From assembly GCA_029948255.1 (NCBI GenBank), contig JALIZF010001723.1, positions 186,001 through 250,000 on the forward strand: a stretch of 64,000 nucleotides of DNA, read 5' to 3'. This DNA comes from Telmatactis stephensoni. Taxonomy: Eukaryota; Cnidaria; Anthozoa; Actiniaria; Isophelliidae. Position 1 is the stretch's first letter; each line of letters opens with the position of its first letter. Position numbers and translations under genes: made by a program. Of the stretch, positions 33,717 to 48,100 are shown in pieces. Under the pieces are notes generated by a model, which worked only from the letters and a program-made list of their open reading frames with translations, did no database searches and was not told the DNA's origin.

Positions 33717-34570
33717 GAAAAAAAAACAAATCAATTTTCTAGTAGGGCTTGTTGATTGTACATCCAATATAGGTACCACCTCTTCTTTTTCTTTCCAAGG
33801 GATTGGTAGAAAACTAGATGACACGAATTCTTTCTGGGTTTACAGATTTGAATTTATTCAATCTCCCATTTTAAATCTTCACTGCATGTGTATATATTTG
33901 AAAGTGCATTCAGGATAAACCTTTACATAAACCAAGAAAAACATACTTAAAGATTTATAACAGTAAACCACCAAATGAGTCGGTGCAGCCATAACAAAAC
34001 ATGACATTGCTCTGATGAAAACAGTGAAAAGGACACAAATAGTACTGTAAATAATAATTATCTCCCTTCCACAACATTTACAGGTGTTTTGCAGCACTTA
34101 TACAGCGATTTTCCATTAGGACTGATCCCCACGGCAACCGTCAGTGATGCATAATCAAAATTGACTCAATTGTTCAGTAAAAATCTCTGAATAAAATTTC
34201 GGCCTCCCGGCTAAAATGACATAATATTCTGTAATCTTTTCAATTTTTATTTGTATGCAGTGTGTTCAGTTCAGAAATCCTGTAATCTTGTAGATATGGT
34301 TAAATGTAATAAAATGTAAAATGTATAGTAACATGTATTGTAATGTAAATAAGGTCATTGAAATTGATTCTACAAAATTTGGTAAGAATATCGCTTTCGA
34401 TTCCTATCAAATTTTGAGGTACACGGCTAGCTACTTAAGAGATAGAGAACCATCCTCGGTATATCACTGATACACTATATCAAAAGCATATATAGATGAC
34501 CAACTCAGGGTGAAATGCCCACGATTTATTTTGTAAAAAAAATTAACTAGAATACCTCTTCATTTAGTTT

Positions 34571-34576
34571 TTTATT
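34571..34576 (-). other. possible polyadenylation signal of polycystin B
   Basis: AATAAA on the minus strand about 240 bases after the gene B stop codon. It is the nearest canonical hexamer in the right position. Confidence 0.4.
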
Positions 34577-34814
34577 TCAAAAAAGTTCGAATTCACACAA
34601 GCAAAAAATTACGCATAGTGATGTGACAAAGTTTACAAAAGGTCTTAAGGGTTTTATCGTAACCTGTGTTAAGTATATTTTGTGACTATTTTACACAGAG
34701 AGACTGTTCTTTCCAGTTTTAAGCGATCTTTATCAGAGTCCCTCTGTAAAAATCTAAATTACTTTTTGATGAAAAGATGGAGCTTTGTTCGGCAAGTCGA
34801 CTGGCAGCACGAGC

Positions 34815-36184
34815 TTAATAAAGAAAGAATTCTGCTTCTTTTTCTCTGATAGATTGCTTGTGTTCAACCCCACCATCCTTCACATATCTACGCTGTTTTG
34901 ACGTTAATGGAATTTCTTTAAGGTCCTTGGAGATATCTCTCAGTGACGTTTTGATGTAAGCTGCCATAAATGCAGGACAGGATTGCATCTTCGTTACTGT
35001 CACTCGACACTTACCTGACATCCATCAGCGTACGAATCATTCAAGGATGGCAACGAAAAAGTTAATTAGCAGCAGTGTGGTAGTCATAAAATAAGCAGAA
35101 AATGTAGAGAGGGACCCAGAGTACCACTGATAGTCTTTCAAGTCGTGGAAAAATAGCCCCTTTCCAAATGCCATTTGGAAGACGTTGACAAATGATCGAA
35201 GAACAGTGGAATACATTGGAATGAGCTGACCAAAGATAAAGTTTCCAGCTTGAGCAAACGCCAGGAAGACGATACAAAAGATGACCCCATATGTAGTGAG
35301 AAATGGCTTGGACAATCGCATCACCAGGACAAACGTTTGAATCTTCAAGTTAAAGTTGAAGAGTTTGAGGAGTTTGAGGGTTGCAAGGAAGATGACGACG
35401 GCGGCAACACCATTGACCACATCTGTACCATATTGGACGTAGTCAAAGCTCATCCTTGAGTAGGGGTTATCTTGGATCGCTTGGACTAAATTCTTGACAT
35501 ATGCCTCGCGCACAAAAGTAAGACTCATCATTACCAAGGACAGAATGAGCATCACCACTTGGTGAATGTTCCAAAAGTTGAAAAACTGTTTTTTCTGTTT
35601 CACGAGTTTAATAAACGACATAACAAAAAGAACTATGATAAAGAGAAGCAGAAGTAGTTGAATTAAGCTCAGCAGAGTTTTGGAGGAGCTTTGGCCAACA
35701 CCATAGAGAGCGAAAGGCTCGATTCTTTTTGATGGTAGTATTGCTCCCGTTGGTTGCTGTTCAAAGGTAAAGCGAGCGAAAGCATAAAGAAGAGATGATG
35801 GCTCAAATACTACAAACTCTACAAATACAACCCTTGTTTGTCTGGTAATCCAGTTGTCTGCTTTCAAATTTAGAATCACTTCATTTGCTGTGCCTAAATC
35901 ATATCCCAAGTCGGCCACCATTCCACTTCCAGAGTAAGTCCCATCGTTTGTCACCACTGGAAGTGTTCCAAGTTTCTCTGCAGTTTGAACTATGAATGGC
36001 TGCAGACATATTCTCTCAAAACCAATCGCACCACTCAATACACTGTCATTCAATTTCACACTTCCTTTTGGGTTGTTTGAAGTTGTTGGTGAACTTTCAT
36101 CTGCTTGAGATAGGGAGTAGTGCGGATAACATTTGGGAAACATTTCTTGTAGGTTGACATAGTCCTTGGTGGATTCACAGTTTT
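34815..36184 (-). CDS. polycystin B exon 19: TOP domain and channel, frame-broken
   Basis: Good through FQMAFGKGLFF. Then three one-base insertions lie within 35091-35138 and one within 35041-35051, and two extra bases in 34985-35012, before the frame resumes and ends EAEFFLY. As written it encodes stop codons just after S6. Confidence 0.8.
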
Positions 36185-39100
36185 CTATGATGTCAGAATA
36201 AACGTACATGAATAAGATACAGGGAAATCGATTTTATTACAATGAAAATTAAAAAAACTCGATTCGCAAAGTTTGAATCCAGAAAATGATCATTAAAATG
36301 TGTCTCTATTTATATTACCTAACAAAAATATTATTCGGTAAATTCGGTAATCACAAACAATGTTTGTTCTAAGGCTGTCCCCACTCCTCACGGCATTATA
36401 TATTAGAATAATTTTTTTTTTCTAGAAGCAAATTCCTCAGCTCATATAAAAATTTAAAGACCAACAGAAAAACTGATGATGTTTTGTTCTATGTTTTCGG
36501 ACATTTTAATCTTCTGCGATCAGTTTATCGACATATCACCATTGGACCACTTGAATCCGAGCGGTGACGATATTCTGATTGGCAGAAATACTACTGTCAA
36601 TCGCACGCACACATCTATCCGTGAGTTCGCTGCAGTGGATCGCGGGCGCAAAATGGTTCTATATTTTCATCACCACCGAACAAACATAGGTTGGTAAGAA
36701 TAAGGACATCATTCGGTATTCCTTTCGCAACACAATGAATGCTATACTATCAAACCAGTATAGTACCTGATTTAACACGAGCTTGTCGTAGCCGCGGCAT
36801 GCTTATCAAAACAGCTTTTCTATCTGAAATGAAGCCTTGTTTTTCATCAGTAAAATTTTGACCATTGTACCAACTATTATGATAGAGGCCCGGCAAAAGT
36901 ACGCTTTCAGACCAAAACCAAAATTTATTGGCGTCAGTAACCTGTGTTATCAATAAAATAACGTTAACATCCATCCACGTCAAAATTTCACATGCAGTTA
37001 GTAATTCGTGTACTGCTTGTTGGGTTCAGCTCAAGAGTCCATGTCTTTGCTGCTTTGTATTGCCAACAAAGACTCTCAGTAATTTAATCTGTTAATATAA
37101 TATCAAGATTAATTCAATCCAGGAAATATTCAAGAACGTTTTACACAGAGACGCTCCGCCCCAAGGCAGGTCCCCAAGAGCCTTACCCTTCTTATATACA
37201 AATTTTGGACTGAGACAGATTAATCCTACCATGTTCCTGAAAATCTATCCTTTGTCACACCTTTGCAGCCTATATTTCAACTCGTGAAATCCCTACTCTT
37301 TCAAAATACCTCCACCCTCAAAAATGAAGGTTGTCCATTGTCGGTCGGGGTCTCTCTATTAGAATAGTTTTATGTACTTACACTCTCACTATTCGAAAAG
37401 ATGTCGTTCAGATGTTTTTGTATTTCATAACGTTGCGACGACTGCGACCCAAACATTATAACGGACAACAGCATGAAAAACATCAAATGAAGGACTATTT
37501 CTTTTAACGCCGCATGAATTGTGTTCTTTTTAACTTGATAAGCTTGGGCTGCCAAGACTTCGTCGCTGTCCAGTGGTTCATAGCTGACATAAGGATCATA
37601 GGATAATTCTTTGTCACTGACAGAATTATTTTTATTGTAATTCTCTTCAGTATTTTCTTTTGTTTCATCACTATTACTTATGGCAGTGTCTTCTTGTGGT
37701 GGTTTCTTGAAAATTAATGAAAGAAGCATCGCAAGCACAAGGACTTTCAATGGCTGTACAACAAAGATATCTTGTATTAAGGTAAGAGCTACCGAAGTCA
37801 TCCAAGCATTAGATTTTTCTGTCCCCCACATCATCGAGTAAAATAATACTACAGTAGCCGAGGCAAGAATACTCAAACCACATAAAACATAGGCTACATA
37901 CACAACCCAATGTGGAAAGCCTTCTTTCTTATTTTTACTGATATCCGAGCGATTGTCACGATTATCTTCACCGAGATGCTCCGTGTCATTTTGAGTGTCT
38001 GTACTTTTTGGACGAGCTTTTCGGAACAAAGTCATAATGAGAAGATTTACAGGTGCAATGACTAGTCCACTCTCGATTACCAATGATTATTTGTTTAAGG
38101 CTTAACTTGATTGGTCCGATTTGTACTGTGTTCGGGTCTTCTCCACCGTTTTGATAAAACATGGCGTTAGCCAGCATAGCGGTGAACAGTAAGGAAAAAC
38201 AAGCACGCTACCCGCTGTACACGTGTAAAGGAACTGGATGGTGGACGGAGAACGACTGAAATCCATAAATGTTTTTCACTGAAGCTTTTCGCTGTGTGCG
38301 AATAGAATAGCGTTTTGAACTGGGATTTCTCATCATCAGAAGCAACATATAGGCGCCGATCAATCATGCCATCCCCTTTGTCCACAGCCAACCAATCATT
38401 GTGGATAAACAGCCATTCTTTGTTTGTAGCAACATCACGTATAGTTATTTGCCTCAGAAACCATGCTGGATCTTCTCCATTGTTGTTATGCCAAATTCGG
38501 ATGTAGTGGATATCACCAACATCTTCAGGCACATTGATCATAATGTACACCACGTGACCACGACAAAGAATTTCTGAAGAACTCCCAGTTTCATCTACAA
38601 GTGGAATAATTGGTGTGCAACCGTATTCACCACTAACTATCATGGCCACATTAGCAGTTGTTCCCGGAACCACGGAATGTTCCCGTAGATACAGCAACTT
38701 CATAATTGACACCTCCACAATGAGGATCTATTGAACCAACTCTTGTTTTAGAGACCTATGAAAAGAAATAACACACTGAAAGTTTTAAGGACATCTTGTA
38801 TGATCGAAAGATTTTTACACCTATTTCAAAGTACATTTGAATCTGAGATGGAGCACAATTATTTGTTTTCGTGTTTCCTGAATAGAATACGAAAATGCAA
38901 AATTCTAACTCAAAAATCGTTACATACTTTAATATTTACACATACTTAAATATTACAACGAACTATATAATTTGGTTTTGTATCAAAAATTCCAGCTCAG
39001 TCTCAATGTCAGATTAACATTTCCGAAGATCAATGTTTATTGAAATAGGTGTACACTTAATTAAGTTAAAGAAGGCTAGCAAAAACCAAAACAATGGATG

Positions 39101-42100
39101 ATTTTATAAAAATTGTCACTAAAACCAGAGAAAAAATATAGCAAGCATTTACTAGCTTTCTTTATCTGATAGCAAGTTTACATTCCATTCATAAGGATCT
39201 AATCTTTTTCTCATTTTTGCTTATAATTAAAACCTTTTTACTTACGAGTAAATCGTCTCGCTTATCAGCTTTCCGAGCCAACACAACAGCGAGAGCAAAG
39301 AGCAAAAATAGACCAATAATTGTAAAAAGGACTGAAAAGTTGCCAGTTTCTCCAAGATTGGCGAAGCCTGCAAGGACCGCATCAAAATCGATGGGGTTTG
39401 GAGCGACAAGCATATCAGTACCAAACGAGGTCAAATGGTTACACAAGCAAACTAGCTCATATACAGAAGAGTTCTTGTGAGGCTAGAAAGAAAAGACAAG
39501 CAAATTGATAAATGCTATACATCAATCGAGTATTGAAGACAGATTGAAACTCAAATCAGTTAACTTTTGATTTGATTTCTCCCAAAAATTTTGACCAGAG
39601 GGTCTAATTCTTTCGTTTGCTTTAAATGTCTTTTTGTTTGTGTTTTTGAGGTTTGGGTTATTATTTTGATCGACCGGAGGTATTTTTTCTAGTTTTAGTA
39701 CTTGGTGTTCGCACTAGTAGTATGCTCGATTTAAGTCCATACATGGAGGGTGCGGGATAAAATCCTCACCCAACAACCCTCCACGGCTAGAATATGAGCC
39801 TATCGTACTACAGGCCCTAAAATCAAATTTTTGTAATACTCTCCACTTCGTCCACTTGCATTAAATGAATTGTCTAAATACCACAATTCTTCACCAGCAG
39901 TTTTTTTTTGGTAAAACAATTAGAGCCAAAGGTACTACTTTCTTAGCAAGAGATTAGGAATCTGTGTACTAACAAATAAAATTCACCGGTAAAGCTTCCG
40001 TTACAGTTAAGGACGCAATCATTCAGTTGGACTATTCTACTTACCCAGCATCCATCTGTGCTCCACATCTCGGTTGTTGAGTTCCAGAATAAACACGTAA
40101 ACAAGTTCGTCTCCAACGAGTAGTTCAAGGATGTTGTTGCGTTGAACACTTGTGGTCTTATTGGTGGAAACTCCGTTGGTAAGGGAGGGGCGGTCGGGGC
40201 TGGTTTTTCCTCAACTACAGCGCATTTACGTTGAGGTGCTGTTTCCCGTCTCGATCGACTTAGGACTTGATCGTAGGCGTCAGTTCCATAAGAACCGAAG
40301 TTCTTGCTGGAAGGGCTCTTTGGATTCATAAAATAGTCATTTGCAGAGGGTTTCTTCCCATATTTATTGACTGCTTCGTCAGAGTCAAACACTCCTTCAA
40401 AATCAAAGGCATTATGATCTAATGATCTTCTCGATAACAAAGATCTTTTGCCTCTCCATCTAAATCTTCCCCATCCTCCTCCTCCATCTCCATCACCCCC
40501 TCCTCCTTCGCTAGAATTAGTCGTTTTATTTACCGATTTTGGCACTGGCGTCGTTGTTGGAAGTGCTGTCGTTGTCGGAACTGCTGTCGTTGTTGGAAGT
40601 GCTGTCGTTGTTGGTGGAGTAGGTGGCGGCAACTGCGCGGAATCAAAACACATTGCTATATAATACCAGCCTGATTTATTAAATACATCAAGGCCAATAA
40701 ATCTCCGGTGAATGTTCTTGTAGCATTTTTCGTATCTATTGTATATTAGATTTTTACGTGTTAAAAGTGACTTGCATTTCTGATACTGTTCCACGGTACG
40801 GTTTTTACAATCCAGGAATCTTTGGGCTTTTGGACACACTACAGGTCTTGTGATGTTGGTGGCATTGCCAAATTGATCAAAAACAGTAACAGTAGTTTGG
40901 TTAGTACCATTACCACAGTCTGGTCTGTATTTACTTATGTTTTTCAGGAATTGAGCATATTCCATAAAAGATGAATTTCCAGTACCATTTCCAGAATTGT
41001 TTACAAACTCTGGACACGGTGGACAAGTCACAACTTCATGGTAGTCAAGGCAGGCAGATAAATTGCGCGGATGACTGGAGTTGGCAAGAAAGCTAACATC
41101 TGGGACGGTAACGGTATTTTCACATTTTGTTTGATTTGTAGCGTTGCCATATGCATAGCTTGCCGTTCCATATAGCGTTTCGTTGTAAGTTTTGTTCAAC
41201 ATTTCATCAAATTCCAAATTCATGCATTCCATAAAGTCATAAATTCCAGTGCAGTTGTCACGTTCTGGAGGCTCGACGCACGATGACAAATCAGGATGAT
41301 AATACATGTAGTCATATTTGGTCTTTGTAGCTCTTTTTTCGTAACGGATATGTACGGTTGTGTACTTCTCCTTGGAAAGTGTTATTATCACTTCAAACGC
41401 AGTATCATTCTTATCGATGAAAATTTTGTGTGAGACACAGTCTGCGTCAGGTGAAACAAAATGCGGGAACATTAAAGTGTTCTTAGGTTTCGTTGGTGGT
41501 TGTAAAGGTATGTTCATTTTGAAGTCTTCTTCGAGTCCATGAACACCAACCTCCTCTCCATTACCTAGTTTGTATTCCATTGTGATAACCGGCGATTTTA
41601 CTTTGATGGTGCCATTTCCCCAAATGAATGGATTATTCGTTGCCAAGGTAACCATTGAGCTTACAAATTTATCAGCAGCGGAGCAGTTTGTACCTTCTTT
41701 GCACTGAAATCAAAATATAATACATTCTATAAGCAAGACCCATTAAAAACTAATTATACTTCTTCTTCTTTTTCTGGTGTTATCGGAAGCTAGGTTGTCG
41801 ACAACATAATTGTTTATAAATGTATAACCTATTTCAAAACTATTGTCGTACGAGAGGCCTCACGTGACTAAACCGAAATGGAGTATGGGTAGGTGCAACC
41901 CCCGATCTCTTTTGGCTTTGGCTGTTAACTTTTAGTATCAACAAATCAAGCTCTTTGGTGTTTGTGATCTAGCCTCCTCCGCAGACAACCTTTATATTTG
42001 GTGCCAGTCTTCTCCAAGCTCCCACAGGAAACCCAAAAGCAAGAAAACCCAAAATCGAGATTGCCTGCGGAGGAGGCCTTTCGGGTGAGTCACGTGAACT

Positions 42101-45100
42101 TGGCGCGGGCCTTTTGCCCAACAAAGTTTTTTGACAAAGGCGCATCAGATTACTGATATTCAACCTGAAATCGTGTATAATGGAAAGGATATTTTGGAAC
42201 CGTTTTACATGATGGTAAGGTATGTCAAGAAATTGATACACCCAAACACTAACCTTGGAACTTTCTGTCAAGAGAGACTTCATGACATCTGGAACTTTTA
42301 CACCACCGCCATTGACAGGAAAATCTTCAGGCAGTTTGTCTACATCATTTTTGGCAATAGAAATTCCTAAATTTCGAGTTTCAAACTTCTTCGGGGGTTC
42401 GCCACCCAACATTTTTCCGAGCATGGTTGAACCAATCAAGTTGATGGTATTCACCACGGATTGGCCCATTTCCTTTTGCTAAATTCAAAACAAAAATTGA
42501 AATGTCTTGTTTTATTCAATTGTTTGCTGATAGTTTGTTTGTTCAGTTATTGGAAGTTTTTTGTGCTTAAAAAAGGCAACGTTATTTCATCCTTTGAAGT
42601 CAATAATGTGATGATCTTGGTGAATGACATCATTGATAAATTTTGAAACCTAAAGCGAATGTATCTTCTAACCCATCTCATTTAAGAAGAAACTTGGTCA
42701 TGATCAGGCAATGCATCATAGGTATCATCGTGAGTTCATAAGGTCTTTAATTGCCTTCTTTATATTACGGAAAATTATCATCATCATCATCATCATCAAC
42801 ATCATCATCATCATCATCAACAACATTGTGCCCAATGGGCCACTTGCAGTATTGCATAAAAATGATGATGATGATAGTATAACAAACCTGCTCACTATCG
42901 TCTTCATCATCGTTGTCGTCCTCATCCTTATCATCACTACTACTCGATGCCACGGCACTCAAAGTATCACCGGTTAAACCCAAGAGGTTGGTTCCTAACT
43001 GATCAAACTTGTCGGGATCATCAGTGCTGTTTACATTTCCGAGGTCATCTGCCATGTTGGATGTCATTGATAACAAATTTTGCTAAAAAGTAATGATAAA
43101 AATACACAAATCCCAAATTTACTAGAAATTTATTAGAAAATTACTGAGTGTGTATTCGAGGGTGAAATTTGCTTGGAGAAAAGTCCGAGCCTAAGACAGG
43201 AATTGAATTCGTGAGGTCCTGCGTACCGGTCAGACGCTCTAATTACTGAGTATTGGGGTTCCTGTGGCTAGCAGATCGTAGGTCACTCAAACGAACGCTG
43301 TCCGATGACTCGAGCGGAATAATTCTCGAAGTAATACCATGATTGCAAGTCTTTGAATGGCACTGCAAAGGCAAAGGTAAACGTAAAGGTACAGAGTCCT
43401 TATTTTACGTCGGTAGCTCGTAATATCATCAACGTCGGTAGTTCGTACTAGTCACAAATTGACTAACAAACTTGAGGCCAACGGTGCGCTCATTTTACCC
43501 TCTATTTCAATCAGTGCTGTATTTCACGGGTATTTAAAAGCTAGTTGAAGCTACACGGAAAGGAAAGAAATAGAAACAAGGATGCGAGGTCATTCTGGAC
43601 CACTTGCACCCACCAAAGCAACTGTGCCATCCTTGCTCACTTGGAACTTACGACTTTACGACCTACTCGGCACAAGGGCCACAATAGTTCAGTGACTAGA
43701 TCGTCTGAACGGTACTCAGAAGGTAATGGGTTCAACCCCATCTGGGCTCGGATCTTTTCCAAGCAAACTTCAATTCCAATTCATATAATTCCAAAATTTG
43801 TTTCGTGCGCTATAAATCTAACACGCACTTAACAATATATCGTTCCAACCAGTATCACTCAACTACTTTTACAGATATTGTGAAAGTAGTCAGATGGACA
43901 GCAACGCTTCGAAATTTGTAATGAAATTACATGCTTTAATTTCCTAGATTCCAGCACTTTAACTCTATAAAAATAAACGTCTTACTCACTTGCGCGTCTG
44001 TTGTGAGTTCTTTAACGTTTGAGGTTGAATCACCCAGCACGGCACTCTTAAGATCCATAGCTCTATCTCCTTGGGAGGTAAAGTTCGTCACCGAATCTAT
44101 TACCATTCCTCGTATCTAAAACGGATGGAAAAATTGGTGTCCAGTAGAATGCCGATTCCATTTTTTAAAGAGAGGAGATGAACGTTCGTTGTATGCAGAG
44201 AAAGTCATTATTCTAACTGCTTTTTTTGCAATGTGACAAGCACCTTTAATGATGTGGGGTAGGTATTTTCCCAGGTAGTGATTGCATAGGTGAGAAAAGG
44301 ATGAATTAAGGTATAATAGATTTGGATTAAGATTGGGAGATTAACAAAATATCTTAACTTTCAAAACAAAATTCCAATACAGCGTTTAATCTTTTTTGAG
44401 ATATATAATAATATGATTTTTCCAGGTTAGATTAGAGTCAAAGTAAACACCAAGGTATTTGATACATTGATCACGCTTAAATTCATTATTCCCAATATAG
44501 ATCGTAAATGGATAATTGATTTGTCTTTGAACTGGATGAAATATAACCAAGCTGTTTTTTTCAATGTTCAGAGAAAGTTTATTTGAGGACAGCCAATGGT
44601 CGAGCATAAAATGAAACAAAAATTGCCTGTAATTGTTAAGAAAGGATATATTTCATTACCAAGAAAGCAATTCTGGCCGAGTTAGCTTAAAAAAAAGGTC
44701 GGTGAATTGCTTACCTGCGATTTTTCTTTTTGTGTTAAATTTTCAGTGAAGTTATCGAAGAATAAACTCAGGACAGAGATTCCGATCTGTGCTTTCCTTT
44801 GATTTTCATTTCCTTCGTCTTCTTTAACAGTTCTTCTTGATATTTTGTGTTCTCTTGTGTCATTTACTTTGTTCATTAGCTCTTGCGCAAGATTCGTCAA
44901 AATCGGTGGTATGACCTTGAAAGCAAAGGTACTGTAAACTTTCAGTTGGATTTTGGATTTTTCTGATCTGCCAACCATGTGAAGGGAGCGAAAATTATCC
45001 ACGTTTTCGATTCCATCCGCCTTGAGGTCCCTTGAAGACATTTCCATAAGCGCGCTCTGCCCCTTTCACATGATTGGCGAACCAGAAAAAAAGCAAAATC

Positions 45101-48100
45101 CAACTGAAAGGTTTAATTCGTTGCTGGTCATGATACAAGCGTTTGCACACGGTTAAAAAAAAAGTTTTCTAAAGACCGCCAGCGTTTCCCGAAGATTATG
45201 ATATACTGTACTGTTAGATAGAGCAGTTTTGATATGACTGTGGAAACCGCACAGTTATGTCACCACACAGTTACGGCAAGGGTTTAGATTGTTTTCACAG
45301 ACATTACAGCACCGCGCGGTCCATTTTACATTCATACAAAAACTACTCCATCAAACTTATCATACTTACAGTAATATTGATGAAGTAGCTTGTACATTCG
45401 TATTCATCACAGATTCTCACGTCAATTGTAAGTAAATATTTGTTTTTAGCGTCCCCCAAGGGCAGCACCAATGCGTAGCAGCTAGATGGTCCATACTGAA
45501 TAAGCTTTGGCATGCGATCGCTTGAAGGAATCCAAGTTTCGTAATCCAAGAACGTACCATCATCGTCATGCCAGCCAGAGCAACAAACTTCTACACTTTC
45601 AAACGTTGCTTGCAATTTATCCTTATTAACTTTGCAATTTCCTCCATGAGGAAGAGCATTGGTTTGGAAAATTTGTGAGCTGTAAAGTTTTCCACCTTTG
45701 GTACTTGTAATAACGAATTCCACTTTGTAGGTTTTCTTTTGAAGCAAAGCTGTTTTATTCAGCACGAAGTAAAAATTTTCTGGGTTTGTCAAGAACGAAG
45801 AATTCGAAATCGGCTCCCAAATAGTTTGATCTGGAATCAATTGATAAATAAGACTTTTAAATCTAAAAGATTTAACATGATCGACTTTTGTCAAGCCAGC
45901 TATGGTGTTGCTTCATATCAAAATCAGTTGTTGTAGGAATTATTACATGAGGTTCACACAGCAACTGGGGCTCAAACTTCCATGATAATTCCTTAACTTT
46001 TAATCCAACTCTATGTTCCAAAATTGAGTCGATTCGCATCGATGTGTTTTGTGTTCTCAGTGTAATATGTCGGTGCGAACCAACTGTCAATGTTGAGGAA
46101 TTTGGAAACATTTTGGCAAGTCAAAACTCCAGACTTTCAACCAGCCTGTTTCTAAATTCTCTGACTTTTCCAGGTCTGGAAATACAATTCAAATGTCTCA
46201 TTCCACGAGTTTCCATGACTGTGTGAAACCTGTTTAAAGTATTGCTAACTCAAAGAACTATTGCATTTTTTTGCTAACAATGCGCATGCACAGGAGTTTA
46301 ACGGTATCTTAACTCGTGGATACATGAATCGACTTATTGTCCGTTATAAAATGGGTATGATCCTTGTGTTAGCATATTTATTACAACGTCAATCAAGGCG
46401 TTTGCTTTAATGTCGTGAAAATAAAGATTGCGCCTGTTTTGTGTGCCATAAAAAGGTTTCTCGACCTCTATCGGCTTTGACAGTTGACTCGGGGCATTCA
46501 ATTCTCGTCAACTATCTGCCGATAGGAATCGCGAGTTGACCTTCGATTCTAATCAGTGTTAAATAGAATCAAGAGTATTTCTTACACTGTCCATTGCCAA
46601 GGTCTTCCAACTGTTCTGTGTCATTGTATACAGTCCACATGTACGTGAAATTGCCCTTGCATCCTCCAGCATCACCACAGACAGGCTCATATCCAAGCTT
46701 TGCGGTTGTCTTGGTTTTATTGGCGCAGTTGAAAAGACACCTATAAGTAAAATATATATCAAGAAATGTGTCGTTTACGGTCTTCCTGTGGTGACACATT
46801 TCCAGTCCTTTTTCGGCCACAAATTAAGATGGCTCATTTACTCAGCATCCTTGATTAGCTGTAAGTTTGTACGAAAATCGCTTTTCAAAAGAAGAAAAAT
46901 TATTCCAGCTTTCAAAATAAATATTTTTTTATAAATGAAGTAGGAACCTCGTGTGTAAACAACACTTTTTATGAATCACTTCTTGATATATGCAACCATT
47001 CATTCAAGAAAACTATGACTTATGTAATCAGTCTACAATTTTCGACCGCAAGTAACATCATTCCATCATTGCCCTGAAGATGGAAAATTTGTCCGAAAGC
47101 TTGGCATAAAATTAAAGAAAAACGTAGTTGAACTTATTTATATTTTATTCCTGCCGATAATTTTCGACCTTTTACAAATATCTCTTCACCAACCTGTAAC
47201 CCGCATTTGATTATTTAATTATATAATTATTTATTTGTTGTTGTTATTGTTGTTGTTGTCGTTTTTGTTGTTAACCGGCTTATGGTACAATCGTTGGTAG
47301 AAAAGTCCAATTCACATGGTTTGAAATCGGTTTGATGATGAAAGTTTCATAAATTACCTTATTGTGTACGCAGGAGGAGAAGGCACGGCTTTACAATCCA
47401 TTGTTCTCGATGCAGACCGAACATCTTTGCTTACAAACAGTGAGAATGTAATGACATCTGCTGAGGTCACAGAGCTGCTGTTAAAGAGTATCGATCTTGA
47501 AGTGGCTCCTAGTCGGCCAACACCGTTACCATAACAACCACCAGTATATCCAGTATTATTGCCCTCCTTTACAATGGGAAGAGAGGCGACATTGCTTCCG
47601 GTAACTTTTGTAAGGTCTGATGATTTATGACAAGCCCAAACGTAGTTTAGGTCTTTTTGATATGGTCGAGCTTCTTCAGCTGTAAGGAAAGTATCACAGA
47701 AAAGATGATCCATAGAAATTACAAATTTTAGTTTGCTTGGGTGAGTAGGGAAGGGAAGGAGTGGGGAGGGGAGGAGTTAGGGGGAGTGGAGGGGAAGTCG
47801 AAAATGATCATTCCTGGGTTGCATCTGAGTTACGGCACCAATCTGATGAACTTCAACAAAATATTTCTCATTAGTGTCTTTTGTTTGTTCGTCTAACATC
47901 GCTACCCTTTCACTGTCTTTTGATTCCCAAAAGAATGGATGAAAACCATTAACAGAAAAAAACAAAGACTTCAAGTGAGAAAAATGGGACTTTTTTTCCT
48001 GGCAGCAACAAACGAGCGACAAAATAATGCCTCTGGGTTACTGAGGATGTATCAAAATGTATTCCAAAAATCAAAAGTTTTCTGACCTGTCGTAAATATC

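Noticed and set aside
33450..33824. Frames of Lys-Glu-Gly-Arg and Phe-Leu-Pro-Ser repeats
   Set aside because: Pure translation of a GGAA microsatellite; same for the frames at 17224-17515 and 50186-50482.
34985..35030. New splice donor CAG|GTAAGT in gene B exon 19
   Set aside because: The consensus appears only because of the local indels; the nearest AG would give an 18-nt intron and the joined frame meets a stop, so I regard it as coincidence.
42131..42482. Plus-strand frames over gene B exon 14
   Set aside because: Antisense shadows of a coding exon that matches gene A in length and phase on the minus strand.
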